Origin: Streptomyces sp. 846.5
GTDB taxonomy: Bacteria > Actinomycetota > Actinomycetes > Streptomycetales > Streptomycetaceae
NCBI RefSeq assembly: GCF_004365705.1
Contig: NZ_SOBN01000001.1
Coordinates: 5,442,001 to 5,506,000 of the forward strand
Length of the DNA: 64,000 bases
Direction of reading: 5' to 3'
The first letter of the stretch is position 1; the number at the start of each line of letters is the position of its first letter. Below, piece by piece: positions 1 through 9,256 of this stretch. Under the pieces are notes generated by a model, which saw nothing but the letters and a program-made list of their open reading frames with translations, made no database searches and was not told the DNA's origin. Both the position numbers and the translations under genes were made by a program.

Positions 1-1403
<1,403 letters not shown>

Positions 1404-1932
1404 GGCCGACTTCCAGCCCAGATTGAGCAGTTCGCCGTGGATGCGGCGATACCCCCATCCGTAGTTCTCGTGGGCCAGACGAAGCACCAGAGCCCGCAGC
1501 GCCTCGGGCTTGGCCGGACGACCCCGGCCCCGGTGCGGATAGGTCCACTTCCTCGCGACCAACCGCGTATGCCAGTGCAGGATCGTACGTGGGGTGACCA
1601 GGAGCTTCAGGCTGAGGCGCTGACGCTTGCTCAGCAGTCGGACGAGGGCGGCGATCACCGCCCGGTCGCCGAGGGTGAAAGCGGGCTTTGGTCTGCCGCG
1701 TTCCAGGATACTCAGCTGATGGCGCAGTACCAAGATCTCGATGTCCTTCGCCGCGGAGGAGCGGGCGAGCAGCTGTAGCCAGCCCAGGAGCAGGCAGCAG
1801 AACCGGTAGAGCAGACGTATCGCCACGGGACCCGAGCGTGTACCGAGGCGATCCTGCTGGCCCAGGATGTGATCACATCGTGACTCCAGAAGTGCAGATC
1901 AGCGTGGGTGACATGGGTTATCGGCACGCACA
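1404..1932 (-). pseudogene. IS remnant (copy B): N-terminal transposase fragment plus right terminal repeat
   Basis: A GTG at 1826 opens a reading frame (MAIRLLYRFCCLLLGW, then EILVLRHQLSILERG, HENYGWGYRRIHGELLNLG) that matches the first 140 or so residues of IS transposases like the one at 217-1320. The frame runs into the end of the inserted IS at 1403, so the catalytic core is lost. Upstream, the minus-strand sequence from 1932 (TGTGCGTGCCGATAACCC) matches the terminal repeat of the intact IS, marking the original right end of copy B. The product would be a non-catalytic DNA-binding fragment at most. Confidence 0.75.
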
Positions 1933-1973
1933 GGGTTCTCGGCAGGGGCAAGGCGCAACGTCGCCCGCGCCCT

Positions 1974-2014
1974 ACGTATATACGTGGTATGATTGAGTAT
2001 ATACGAAAGGAGGC
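1974..2014 (+). promoter_or_regulatory. vapBC promoter with two operator boxes and ribosome binding site
   Basis: Two copies of the palindrome GTATATAC lie at 1976-1983 and 1997-2004, 21 bases apart (two helical turns). The first sits in the longer palindrome ACGTATATACGT. A TATGAT -10 box lies between them at 1988-1993. AAAGGAGG at 2007-2014 is a strong ribosome binding site for the ATG at 2018. The layout fits autoregulation by the VapBC complex, as in other type II toxin-antitoxin operons; the binding itself is inferred. Confidence 0.65.
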
Positions 2015-2017
2015 GAC

Positions 2018-2284
2018 ATGACGAAGATGCTCATCGACATCGACGACCAGGCCCTTGACGCCGCCCAGAAGGCCTTCGGCACCAAAACGAAGAAAGAGAC
2101 CGTCAACCGGGCGCTGGCCGAAGCCATCGCGCGCATCGACCGCGCCGAGGCACACACAGAACTGGCCCGCCTCGCCGCAGAGGGTGCAGTGGACCTCGGG
2201 CTGCTCCAGGACAAGGCCGCCTACCGGCCGAAGCCGCCGACCGGTGGCCTTGTGCAGAAATCGCCGACTCAGGATGCGGCTTGA
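2018..2284 (+). CDS. vapB: VapB-family antitoxin
   Basis: This 88-residue protein has the ribbon-helix-helix start of VapB antitoxins (MTKMLIDIDDQALDAAQKAFG, then TKKETVNRALAEAI). That part binds the operator. The C-terminal 40 residues, rich in Ala, Leu and Pro, would wrap around the toxin. The start is fixed by the AAAGGAGG at 2007-2014. Its stop overlaps the TTG start of the PIN-domain gene, a typical translationally coupled pair. The operon is wedged between IS ends at 1932 and 2739, which suggests it moved in with mobile DNA. Confidence 0.85.
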   Translation: MTKMLIDIDDQALDAAQKAFGTKTKKETVNRALAEAIARIDRAEAHTELARLAAEGAVDLGLLQDKAAYRPKPPTGGLVQKSPTQDAA

Positions 2285-2694
2285 GGTACCTCGCTGACAC
2301 CTCCGCTCTCGCCAGGCTGATCCCGGACATCACCGACGCCTACGGCTGGCTTGAGGCCCGGAATGCCGGCCTGGTAGTCCTCTGCGACATCACGGAGCTC
2401 GAACTGCTCTACTCCGCCCGTTCAGCCGCAGACCGGGCTACCGTCCTGCGCCTACTGGGCGCAGCGTACGCCTGGGTGCCCACCCCGGACGGCATCTACC
2501 GGCGGGCCCGGGAGGTCCAGAATTTGCTCACCACCGCTGGCGAACACCGCAGCGCCGGCCCCGTCGACCTGCTCGTCGCCGCGACCGCCGAACTCGCCGG
2601 CCTCACGCTCCTGCACTGTGACCACGACTTCGAAACCATCGCCAAACACACAGGCCAGCCCACCCGGATGCTCACCATCCCGCAGCAACACTGA
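2281..2694 (+). CDS. vapC: VapC-family PIN-domain ribonuclease toxin
   Basis: This is a 137-residue PIN-domain protein, the usual VapC size. The first acidic residue is in RYLADTSALARL, the second Glu in CDITELELLYSAR, a third acidic site in GPVDLLVAATAELAG, and the last Asp in LLHCDHDFETIA. These four would hold the metal ions for RNA cleavage. Translation starts at TTG 2281, inside the stop region of vapB. VapC toxins cleave tRNA or rRNA when the antitoxin is degraded; the particular target cannot be read from the sequence. It appears complete. Confidence 0.85.
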   Translation: MRYLADTSALARLIPDITDAYGWLEARNAGLVVLCDITELELLYSARSAADRATVLRLLGAAYAWVPTPDGIYRRAREVQNLLTTAGEHRSAGPVDLLVAATAELAGLTLLHCDHDFETIAKHTGQPTRMLTIPQQH

Positions 2695-2738
2695 CCCTGC
2701 GACACGCCGCGCTCGCGCCTGACCCGGCCGCTGAACGC

Positions 2739-2761
2739 TGTGCGTGCCGAAATCCCCGTCC
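2739..2761 (+). repeat. Solo IS terminal repeat
   Basis: These 23 bases match the left end of the intact IS (191-213) at 22 positions, starting TGTGCGTGCCGAAATCC. No transposase follows: the next sequence encodes a truncated nucleotidyltransferase. It is best read as a solo end left by an IS excision or deletion. It also supplies the GTG (2744) that opens the downstream pseudogene frame. Confidence 0.6.
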
Positions 2762-3079
2762 GTTCTGGTCACCAGAGAGGCCGCGGCTGGCGTGGGAAGC
2801 CGCTTCTTCCCGGTCGGCAAGACCATCGCCAAGTGCATGCTCCCTGTGTGGAACCGGCCCCTACTGGCCTACACCATCGACGACTGCGTCGCCCCTGGCG
2901 CTCGCGAGATCGCCGTCATCGCCTCCCCTGGGGAAGGCAGCCGACAGGTACGCCGCTATGTCGCCGAGGACCCGGCTCTTGAGCAGTACTTCATCTCCCG
3001 GGGATGGCAGGACAAGTACCAGCCCCTCGCCAGCCAGCCGCGCGTGGACGTCACCGTCATCGAACAGCCCCGGGACACT
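2744..3079 (+). pseudogene. N-terminal remnant of a sugar-1-phosphate nucleotidyltransferase (GalU-like)
   Basis: The frame beginning at GTG 2744 encodes AAAGVGSRFFPVGKTIAKC, then MLPVWNRPLLAYTIDDCV and YFISRGWQDKYQPLASQ. This is the nucleotide-binding start of UTP/dTTP-glucose-1-phosphate transferases, with a G-x-G-[ST]-R-F signature and a lysine-bearing PVGKTIAKCMLPV segment. Homology stops soon after IEQPRDT, about 110 residues in. The rest of the catalytic domain is missing and the frame continues into unrelated sequence. The first few codons derive from an IS end. Not expected to be active. Confidence 0.65.
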
Positions 3080-3140
3080 CCTCGGCCCCTGCCATCCCCA
3101 GACCCGCACCAGCCACTCCACTCGCTGCCTGCGGCGGCCG

Positions 3141-3860
3141 ATGTTGATCGTGGTGCGCATGCTCGCGTCCGGCCCGATTGCAGCCCTGGGGCCAGCCGCG
3201 CCGACCAGCACGGACGCGGCTGCGGGAGACGACCTACCGGCAGGTCGATGTGTGACAGCGCAGTTCACGTCGGCGTTCTACGCACTCTCAGAAGGCCTCG
3301 GCGTCGCCGACCCGGCAGCCGCCGCCCCGGCTCGCGCCGCGACCGTCGCCGCCGCGAACGCGAGCACCGTCAGCTACCCGACGTGGCTCGCCGACGTCAC
3401 CGCGGCGACTGGCCCGGTCCAGGCCTACCTGCAGCAGCGCGTCGCGGCGGCCTCGTCGACCAAGGGCCGGGCGATCGTTCTGGACATCGGCAACACCTCG
3501 CTGGCCTCGTACTTCTCCTCCGGCTACCCGGTCCCGGCCACCCCGCCGGTGCTCGCGCTGGCCGAGTACGCCACCGCGCACGGGGTGAAGGTCTTCTTCG
3601 TCACCGGTCGCCCCGAGCTGATCGACGAGATCACCGAGTACAACCTGACGTCGGTCGGCTACACCGTCGACGGCCTCTACAGCCGCAATGTGCTGCAGCT
3701 GCTGGAGTCGCTGGAGACCTTCAAGACCGCGGCCCGCAAGCAGATCGAGGCCGACGGGTACGACATCGTCGCCAACGTCGGCAACAGCGCCTCCGACCTC
3801 GCCGGCGGCTACGCCGACGCCACCTTCAAGCTGCCCGACTACGAGGGACTGCTGGACTGA
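3141..3860 (+). CDS. HAD-type acid phosphatase (class B-like), possibly with a damaged N-terminus and active site
   Basis: The 239-residue product resembles secreted HAD acid phosphatases of actinomycetes. Landmarks are the nucleophile loop AIVLDIGNTSLASY (about residues 110-123), the threonine loop VFFVTGRPELIDEIT, the lysine in FKTAARKQIEADGY, and VANVGNSASDLAGGYA near the end. Family members normally read D-x-D in the first loop; here the second Asp, the usual general acid/base, is Gly, so activity is doubtful. The ATG at 3141 gives only a weak hydrophobic leader (MLIVVRMLASGPIAALG). The usual signal peptide may have been lost at the junction with the upstream pseudogene. Confidence 0.7.
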   Translation: MLIVVRMLASGPIAALGPAAPTSTDAAAGDDLPAGRCVTAQFTSAFYALSEGLGVADPAAAAPARAATVAAANASTVSYPTWLADVTAATGPVQAYLQQRVAAASSTKGRAIVLDIGNTSLASYFSSGYPVPATPPVLALAEYATAHGVKVFFVTGRPELIDEITEYNLTSVGYTVDGLYSRNVLQLLESLETFKTAARKQIEADGYDIVANVGNSASDLAGGYADATFKLPDYEGLLD

Positions 3861-3868
3861 GCCGGACC

Positions 3869-3908
3869 GCACCCGCCACCCCGGCTCGGGATGCGGGGTG
3901 GCGAGTGC
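3869..3908. terminator. Bidirectional hairpin terminator
   Basis: Arms of 15 bases (3869-3883 and 3894-3908, GCACCCGCCACCCCG against its complement with one mismatch) lie between the converging phosphatase and surface-protein genes. No long T run is present, as is common in high-GC actinomycetes. Confidence 0.6.
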
Positions 3909-3923
3909 GGGTGCGGGTTCCGG

Positions 3924-5564
3924 TCAGGCGTGGCTGCCCTTCCGGCGGCGGGTGAGGACCAGCGCTCCGGCGCCCAGAGCAAGGGCCGCCGCACCGGCGC
4001 CGACCAGCGGTCCGGTGCTGCTGCCACCGCCGGTCGCGGCGAGGGAGCCGCCGGGGCTGCTGGTGGCGGTGGAGCCGCTGCCGGTGGCCGGGGACGACGG
4101 GGAGGCCGACGCCGGGGCGGAGGCCGAGGTGCTGGGCGAACCGCCGGACTGGCTGGTGCCGTTGAAGACGATGGGCGCGGTGTAGCCGCTGGTGCTGTTG
4201 TCCCAGGGGAACGTGACCGGCTTGCCCAGGTAGTCGCTCATGAAATTCGTCAGGTCGGCGCTGCCGCGGGCGTTGGAGAGCGCCGCGTCCAGGCGGACCT
4301 TGAAGGTGTAGAGGACCTGGTAGCCGGGGCCCTGGGCATAGTTCGAGTTGCACTCGTAGGGGCCGTGGCCCGCGGTCGCACCCTTCTGGGCGAGGTCGCA
4401 GCCGGTGGGCACCTTGGTGACGGTGGTGCCGGCCGGGAAGGTGACCTTGAGGGCGTCCACGGCCTCGCCGCCGCTGCGGTCGTAGATCAGTGCCGGACCG
4501 TTGTTGCGCATGCCCACGGTCACCGCGACGGTCTGCCCCTTGGAGCCGCGGGCGCTGCCGCCGACCGCGCTGAAGTGGGCGTGGTTGTCCGCGTAGACGT
4601 CGAGTTCGGTGTAGCTGTCCGCGGGATTGATGTCGGCCGTGCTGGAGTGCAGCGAGGAGGTGGTGACCGCTTCGGCGGTCAGCGCCGGGCCCGTTCCGCT
4701 GGTGTAGCCCGAGCCGGCGGCCACCGCGGCGTTGGCCTGTGCGCCCGGGGGCAGCACCGTGGCGGTCAGCAGGGTGTACCAGGCTTCATTGGTGACGCCC
4801 AGCTGCACCGGGGCGGTCAGCCGCAGCGACTGGCCCGGGGCGAGCGGGGCATTGATGGTGCAGACGGCCTGGACATCGGCCAGATCGCCGTTGGGCTTGC
4901 TGTACTTGCAGTTGCTGTAGTGCTGCTTGAAGTCGAGGCCGGCCATGGTGTCCAGCGTCAGCACCGTCGACGGGGAGGTCTCGTTGCCGGTGTTGGACCA
5001 CTGGATCGGGGCGCTCAGGGTCGAGCCGACCTTGGCGTGGTGGATCGCGCCCAGCTGTTGGATCGTCAGGTCGGCGCCGGAGCCGACGGAGACGGTCTCC
5101 GGAACCTCGTAGGAGTCCACGCCGGGGGCAGTGGCCTTGAGGTCCAGGGTGCCCTGGACGCCGTCGGCGGCCTTGGCATCGGCCTTCAGCCCGATGGCGA
5201 GCTCGGTCGGGGGCTGGCCGCTGCTGAGGTCGTCGACATGGCTGATCTTGCAGGTGCCCACCGTGGCGGTGTGGGTGCAGCTGGCGGGCCAGACCACGTC
5301 GGCCACCCCGGCGAGACCGCTGACGTCCACGGTGAGGGTGGCCGAGGGGATGTGCCCCTGCTGGTCGTGGGCGACCTCCACATGGAGGGTCTTGGTGCCC
5401 GCGACGCCGTTCACCGCTTTGGGCAGGGTGAGGTTGTACTCGCTGATGTTGATGTGCAGCGAGTCTGCGGCGAACGCGGTGCCGGCCCCGGCGAGCAGCG
5501 CCGTGCCGGTGACGGCGAGCGCGGCGGCGGTGCTGAGGGCGCGGCGGGTGCGTATGGATCCCAC
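3924..5564 (-). CDS. Sortase-anchored surface protein with LAATG sorting signal
   Basis: This 546-residue exported protein starts at GTG 5564, with GAAGGA seven bases upstream. Residues 1-32 are a signal peptide with cleavage after AFA. The body (33-450) is Thr/Val/Gly-rich beta-sandwich material without a recognised catalytic motif. A Ser/Pro/Thr-rich linker (about 455-500) spans the wall. The C-terminus has the three-part sorting signal: LAATG, a hydrophobic helix, and TRRRKGSHA. LAxTG is the motif used by class E sortases in Streptomyces (established knowledge). The mature protein should be covalently attached to peptidoglycan. The ligand or role is unknown; adhesion or a coat structure is possible. 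Confidence 0.8.
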   Translation of the reverse strand: MGSIRTRRALSTAAALAVTGTALLAGAGTAFAADSLHINISEYNLTLPKAVNGVAGTKTLHVEVAHDQQGHIPSATLTVDVSGLAGVADVVWPASCTHTATVGTCKISHVDDLSSGQPPTELAIGLKADAKAADGVQGTLDLKATAPGVDSYEVPETVSVGSGADLTIQQLGAIHHAKVGSTLSAPIQWSNTGNETSPSTVLTLDTMAGLDFKQHYSNCKYSKPNGDLADVQAVCTINAPLAPGQSLRLTAPVQLGVTNEAWYTLLTATVLPPGAQANAAVAAGSGYTSGTGPALTAEAVTTSSLHSSTADINPADSYTELDVYADNHAHFSAVGGSARGSKGQTVAVTVGMRNNGPALIYDRSGGEAVDALKVTFPAGTTVTKVPTGCDLAQKGATAGHGPYECNSNYAQGPGYQVLYTFKVRLDAALSNARGSADLTNFMSDYLGKPVTFPWDNSTSGYTAPIVFNGTSQSGGSPSTSASAPASASPSSPATGSGSTATSSPGGSLAATGGGSSTGPLVGAGAAALALGAGALVLTRRRKGSHA

Positions 5565-5687
5565 AAGAGTCCTTCGGTCGCTGGGGTCAGTCGGTGCACA
5601 CTAGCCCCTTGCTGTGCGACAGCAATGTGCGGACCGGGGGAACGATCCGGACACAAACCGCCCATGGCCGCAAACCCCGCACCGGCT

Positions 5688-5930
5688 TTACCGAAGTGTT
5701 ACAGCGGCAGCCTCCGGGATGCCCCCGCGGCCGCGCTTGGCGAAGCGGAGGTAGAGGGACGGGACCACGAAGAGGGTGAGCAGGGTGGAGATGATCAGGC
5801 CGCCGAGGATCACCACGGCCAGCGGGTACTCGATCTCGTGACCGGGCTGGTTGCCCAGCACCACCAGCGGGATCAGGGCCAGACCGGTGGCCAGCGAGGT
5901 CATCAACGCCGCCGGCATCGCCGCATCCAT
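5688..5930 (-). pseudogene. C-terminal remnant of a CusA/AcrB-type RND efflux transporter
   Basis: The minus-strand frame reads [32 protein letters not shown] and [16 protein letters not shown]. These are the last two membrane helices of heavy-metal RND pumps. About 80 residues remain of a protein that normally exceeds 1000. The sequence upstream of 5930 is unrelated. This is a deletion relic. In the plus direction the adjoining bases 5940-6065 form an open frame ending DHQPYINIE that I could not assign. Confidence 0.7.
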
Positions 5931-6220
5931 CGGCTCCGTTCGGTCCGCCGCGCAGACGACCACGCGTTCCACGACCCCACCGACTTCAGCGGTGCACGCG
6001 ACGCACTGATGGTCTTCGTCTGTACAGAGGATCCTGATCACCAGCCCTACATCAACATCGAATAGCTCTCACCGCGTAGCGGCGGAGGCCCGTGCCGTGC
6101 GCCGGTGAAGAAGCCTGCTTGTATGGGCTGGCCCTCGCGGTTGCTCGGGGCGCGGGTCAGGGGCTCGGTGCGGGGGGAAATCCGTTGGTCCGGTCGTCCC
6201 TGGGCCGTCATGATCGGGGC

Positions 6221-6850
6221 ATGCCCGAGGTCGAGAGCGTGCCTGTCCCCAGCCGTCAGATCCGTGCCGCCCACACAGTGGAGACGGTCACGGTGTATCA
6301 GGCGTACGGGCCCGCGATCGCGGCGACGGCTGCGGCGACGGGGCGGTTCGGGTCGGGGTTCAAGCGGGAGCGGATGACGTGGATCAAGCCGTCGTTCCTG
6401 TGGATGATGTACCGCAGCGACTGGGCGTCCGCGCCGGGCCAGGAACGGGTGCTGGCCGTGGAACTCCGGCGTGACGGCTTCGAGGCGGCACTGGACCGGG
6501 CAGCGGCGTCCAGCTACCTGCCGCGACTGCACAACTCGCGGGAGGCGTGGAAACGGGAACTGCGCCGCTCCGACGTACGGTTCCAGTGGGATCCGGAGCG
6601 CGACCTGGACCTGCGGACGTTGCCGTGGCGGTCGCTGCAATTGGGTCTGAGCGGCGTGGCCGTGGACGCCTATGTGGACGAGTGGACGATCGGCATCACC
6701 GATGTCACCGACCTGGCCCACCGCGTTCGCGACCTGCGCCGCGTAGGCGACACTGCCGGGGCGGTGGCGCTGCTTCCGGTGGAGCGGCCCTATCCGTTGC
6801 CGGACGGGCTCGCCGCGCGCGTCGATGCCGCGCCGTTGGTGTGGCGGTGA
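6221..6850 (+). CDS. DUF4291 family protein
   Basis: The 209-residue product has the DUF4291 pattern: RQIRAAHTVETVTVYQAY near the start, then a basic FGSGFKRERMTWIKPSFLWMMYRSDW core, and late PWRSLQLGLSG and WTIGITDVTDLAHRVRDL. The biochemical role of the family is not established; the conserved Arg, Lys and Trp suggest nucleic-acid or nucleotide handling (inference). The start is ATG 6221, because upstream codons show no similarity. Its stop overlaps the GTG of the next gene by four bases, so the two are co-translated and probably act together. Confidence 0.75.
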   Translation: MPEVESVPVPSRQIRAAHTVETVTVYQAYGPAIAATAAATGRFGSGFKRERMTWIKPSFLWMMYRSDWASAPGQERVLAVELRRDGFEAALDRAAASSYLPRLHNSREAWKRELRRSDVRFQWDPERDLDLRTLPWRSLQLGLSGVAVDAYVDEWTIGITDVTDLAHRVRDLRRVGDTAGAVALLPVERPYPLPDGLAARVDAAPLVWR

Positions 6851-7917
6851 CCGCGCTGCGGTTCCTCGTGGATGTGATCTCCACCGGGACATTGCTTGGC
6901 CTCGGGCCGGACAGCACACCGCAGGAGGTGGGTGCGGTCCTGGGCGAGGAATTCGGGGAGAACCGCAGTACGGGGCTGCTGTGGCGCGACTACGGTCTGG
7001 TCGAATTTGTCTGGGAACGGCGAGACGCCCGCCAGCCCTGGCGCGGACGGCACTTCGTCGTCCAGGCACACCGCCTGAACACCATCAGCCCCCAAGGCCC
7101 GGATCTCGTCGGGTCCGCACTGCGAGCGGTGTACGGGACCCTCATGCCAGCCATGCTGCCCGGGATCGACGCGATCGCGGCATCGCTTGCGGCGGAGGGA
7201 TGGCCGTTGCGGGAGATCCGTGCCGCCGACCCGGAGGCGCGCGAGTACTGGCAGCCCGACAGCGGCGTCACCATTGTGACCACATCTGCTGACGCCCGAG
7301 GACCCGCGCTCATCCACAAGATCTTCGCCGGCCTGCCCGCCAACCACCTCGACCCCTCCGCGCCAGTACTGGAACGCTCGTCCACGGCGGAACGATTGCG
7401 ATATCTGCGCGGTCTGCCAGCGCCTGAGGGCCTGCGCTGGATCGAGCGCCACCGACCCACCCACGCGGCCAGCCGGCCGAACTGGTGGCTCCAGCACCTC
7501 CAAGGCGTCGACGGCTTCCTCTATCGGCAGCCCGCACAACTTGCGCAGTGGGTCGATCTCAAACTGTGGCTAATCGAACAAAGCCAGACTGACGGCACAT
7601 TCACCGCCCACGACACCGCGCTGCGCCGAGCCCGGTTCATCGGTGAACTCCACATCCGCTGCGTACCGTTGCCACCGGTGGCCGGTCTGCCGACGGCGGA
7701 CGAACTCGTCCGCGCCTGCCTGGACGCCATCCCCGGCTCCCCGAATGACCTGCCGCGCGCCACTGACCTGCACAGGCTCACTCATTCGGAGATGCAGTGC
7801 TCGCGCCGAGCGAAGAACCTGATCTCGGCCGCCGAACCGCACGGGGATCGAGTCCGCGATCCCGAGCTGGCCGAGCGGTTGCGGCGATGCAGCGAACTCA
7901 AACCGCACCTGGTGTGA
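6847..7917 (+). CDS. Uncharacterised 356-residue protein coupled to DUF4291 gene
   Basis: I do not recognise this gene. The GTG at 6847 overlaps the DUF4291 stop (GTGA). The N-terminal part (TGTLLGLGPDSTPQEVGAVL, then WRDYGLVEFVWERR) resembles small actinomycete proteins often seen in polymorphic or immunity-like loci, but no catalytic motif stands out. The middle is rich in Trp and Arg, and the C-terminal 100 residues are helical (TADELVRACLDAI, LAERLRRCSELKPHL). There is no signal peptide or membrane segment, so it should be cytosolic. Co-translation points to a shared job with DUF4291. Confidence 0.6.
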   Translation: MTALRFLVDVISTGTLLGLGPDSTPQEVGAVLGEEFGENRSTGLLWRDYGLVEFVWERRDARQPWRGRHFVVQAHRLNTISPQGPDLVGSALRAVYGTLMPAMLPGIDAIAASLAAEGWPLREIRAADPEAREYWQPDSGVTIVTTSADARGPALIHKIFAGLPANHLDPSAPVLERSSTAERLRYLRGLPAPEGLRWIERHRPTHAASRPNWWLQHLQGVDGFLYRQPAQLAQWVDLKLWLIEQSQTDGTFTAHDTALRRARFIGELHIRCVPLPPVAGLPTADELVRACLDAIPGSPNDLPRATDLHRLTHSEMQCSRRAKNLISAAEPHGDRVRDPELAERLRRCSELKPHLV

Positions 7918-8203
7918 CCCCCTGCCCAAACCGAACCACGGACCCGGACGTTGAGGCCGACAGTGACGGGGACGACAGGTACTTAAGGGTCCGGGCACGG
8001 CCGCTGGAGACCGCGCTGGCGAAGCCCACCGGCTGGGGCGCGTATGACGCCCCATGCGGTTCGGTTGCTATGGAGCTTCTCGAAGCCGTGATTCGCAAGG
8101 TAACGGGCCGTGATGCCAGTGGGCGCGGCGATATCTGCTGGCTGCGGGCCCTGCATTCGGAATACGGTGAGCGGCCGACCAGGTGGAACGTATGGAGAGT
8201 GCG

Positions 8204-8566
8204 ATGAGCGAGACAGTGGCCACGACGACGTTGTGGCGTCCGACCGGTCCCGAGGAGCTTGCCTTGGTCGAGGCGTCAGGCTGGTGTGCCTGGCCGCCGC
8301 GGCTGCCTGAGCAGCCGATCTTCTATCCGGTCATGAACGAGGACTACGCGATCCGGATCGCCCGGGACTGGAACGTGCCTGCCTCTGGCGTCGGCTATGT
8401 GACCCGCTTTGAGGTGGACTCCGGGTTTCTTGAGCGCTTCGCGGTCCAGCAGGTCGGCGGGAAGACGATCCCGGAGCTGTGGATTCCGGCCGAGGAACTG
8501 GATCAGTTCAACCAGCACATCGTGGGTCTGATCGAGGTCGTCCACGTGTTCCGGCCGCAGCCGTGA
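8204..8566 (+). CDS. Small conserved actinomycete protein (ADP-ribosylation/crystallin J1-type annotation)
   Basis: This 120-residue cytosolic protein has the sequence pattern GPEELALVEASGW, CAWPPRLPEQPIFYPV, NEDYAIRIARDWNVP, GYVTRFEV and LWIPAEELDQFNQHIVGLIEV. Members of this family are widespread in Streptomyces and are often labelled ADP-ribosylation/crystallin J1, although no catalytic domain of that type is visible. ATG 8204 is chosen over 8183 because GGAG lies eight bases upstream. An 81-bp piece of a close relative occurs at 19106-19186. It sits just inside the putative tRNA-Lys attachment scar, so it may be element cargo. Confidence 0.7.
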   Translation: MSETVATTTLWRPTGPEELALVEASGWCAWPPRLPEQPIFYPVMNEDYAIRIARDWNVPASGVGYVTRFEVDSGFLERFAVQQVGGKTIPELWIPAEELDQFNQHIVGLIEVVHVFRPQP

Positions 8567-8929
8567 GCGTGGACGCTACGCTCGCGCTGCTGCTTGCGCC
8601 GCAGCGGAGCAGCACGTCGTTGCTATTGGTCGCTGGCTCCGACAAGCGGTTCGTCGGGGCGGCGGCAGCGCCCACGGCCAGGCCTGGGGTTGGCCGCCCG
8701 TCTTGATGGTGGGATGGTCGCCTGAGTGCGCCCTTGACCGCTGCCCTGCAGAACCGGGCCTGCCGATCGAGGCTGACGACGGCCGGTGGTGGGAGCGTGG
8801 TGGGAGCGGCGTCCCCGGCACGGGGTGACACTGACTGGTGGTGATTGACAGGCCGGGAGGTTGCGGACGTGTACCATTTGGCCATGGTCGGCAGTTGCCA
8901 CCATTCATTGAACTCCCCTGATATTAAAG
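8567..8929. other. Non-coding stretch next to attachment scar
   Basis: No convincing gene is seen in these 360 bases. Open frames on the minus strand encode low-complexity, Arg/Pro-rich products and run through the tRNA remnant, so they are artefacts. The position, just inside the tRNA 3' fragment, is where an element's integrase gene end and attP arm would normally lie; no integrase similarity is recognisable. Confidence 0.4.
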
Positions 8930-8979
8930 GCAGCTGACTCTTAATCAGCGGGTCCGGGGTTCGAGTCCCTGGCGGCGCA
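8930..8979 (+). repeat. tRNA-Lys(CUU) 3' half: probable attR scar
   Basis: The bases hold an anticodon stem-loop (GCTGA at 8933-8937, loop CTCTTAA with anticodon CTT at 8940-8942, TCAGC at 8945-8949), a T arm with TTCGAGT at 8960-8966, and the 3' acceptor strand GCGGCGC plus A73 at 8972-8979. The D arm and 5' acceptor strand are missing: upstream bases do not pair. A 3' tRNA half is the typical product of site-specific integration into a tRNA gene. Since the tRNA reads rightward, the element would lie to the left, that is, over 1-8929 and beyond. Confidence 0.75.
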
Positions 8980-9012
8980 CCGAGCGCAGATTGCCCAAGT
9001 GGCAAGCCTGAT

Positions 9013-9045
9013 AAGGCGGTTGACCCTTCGGGGGTCGGCCGCCTT
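9013..9045 (+). terminator. Rho-independent terminator after the tRNA scar
   Basis: AAGGCGG pairs with CCGCCTT, and an inner GACCC with GGGTC, around a TTCG-containing loop, followed by T-rich bases. This is the original terminator of the tRNA-Lys transcription unit. Confidence 0.7.
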
Positions 9046-9256
9046 TCGCTTTGTCTGATCTTTGGTGGGTGTGGTGTGGGCGCCTGATGGGGTGACCGGT
9101 GCTGCTGTCCGCGCGAATGCGGGTGCACTGACCTGCTGGTTCAGGCTGCGCTGGCTTGCTACAAGGCATCGCCGCGCCGTGGGCCGCGCAGCGCGATGAC
9201 GTGGGGCTCGGTGGCGGTAACGAGACCGCCGCCAAGCCCCACTGGGTCGTCGCAGT

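Noticed and set aside
3891-6065. A 724-codon plus-strand frame
   Set aside because: It mirrors the sortase-anchored protein; the translation is Gly/Ala/Arg-rich without domains. Only the last 40 codons ([10 protein letters not shown] onward) look protein-like, and I could not assign them.
7918-8203. A plus-strand frame across 7797-8207
   Set aside because: It overlaps the end of the 356-residue gene and has no ribosome site or recognisable motif. A short fragment gene cannot be excluded, but I could not support it.
8508-9128. A minus-strand frame containing GAPPGTRTPDPLIKSQL
   Set aside because: That phrase is the translation of the antisense of a tRNA-Lys gene, a well-known annotation artefact. 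It confirms the tRNA remnant rather than a gene.
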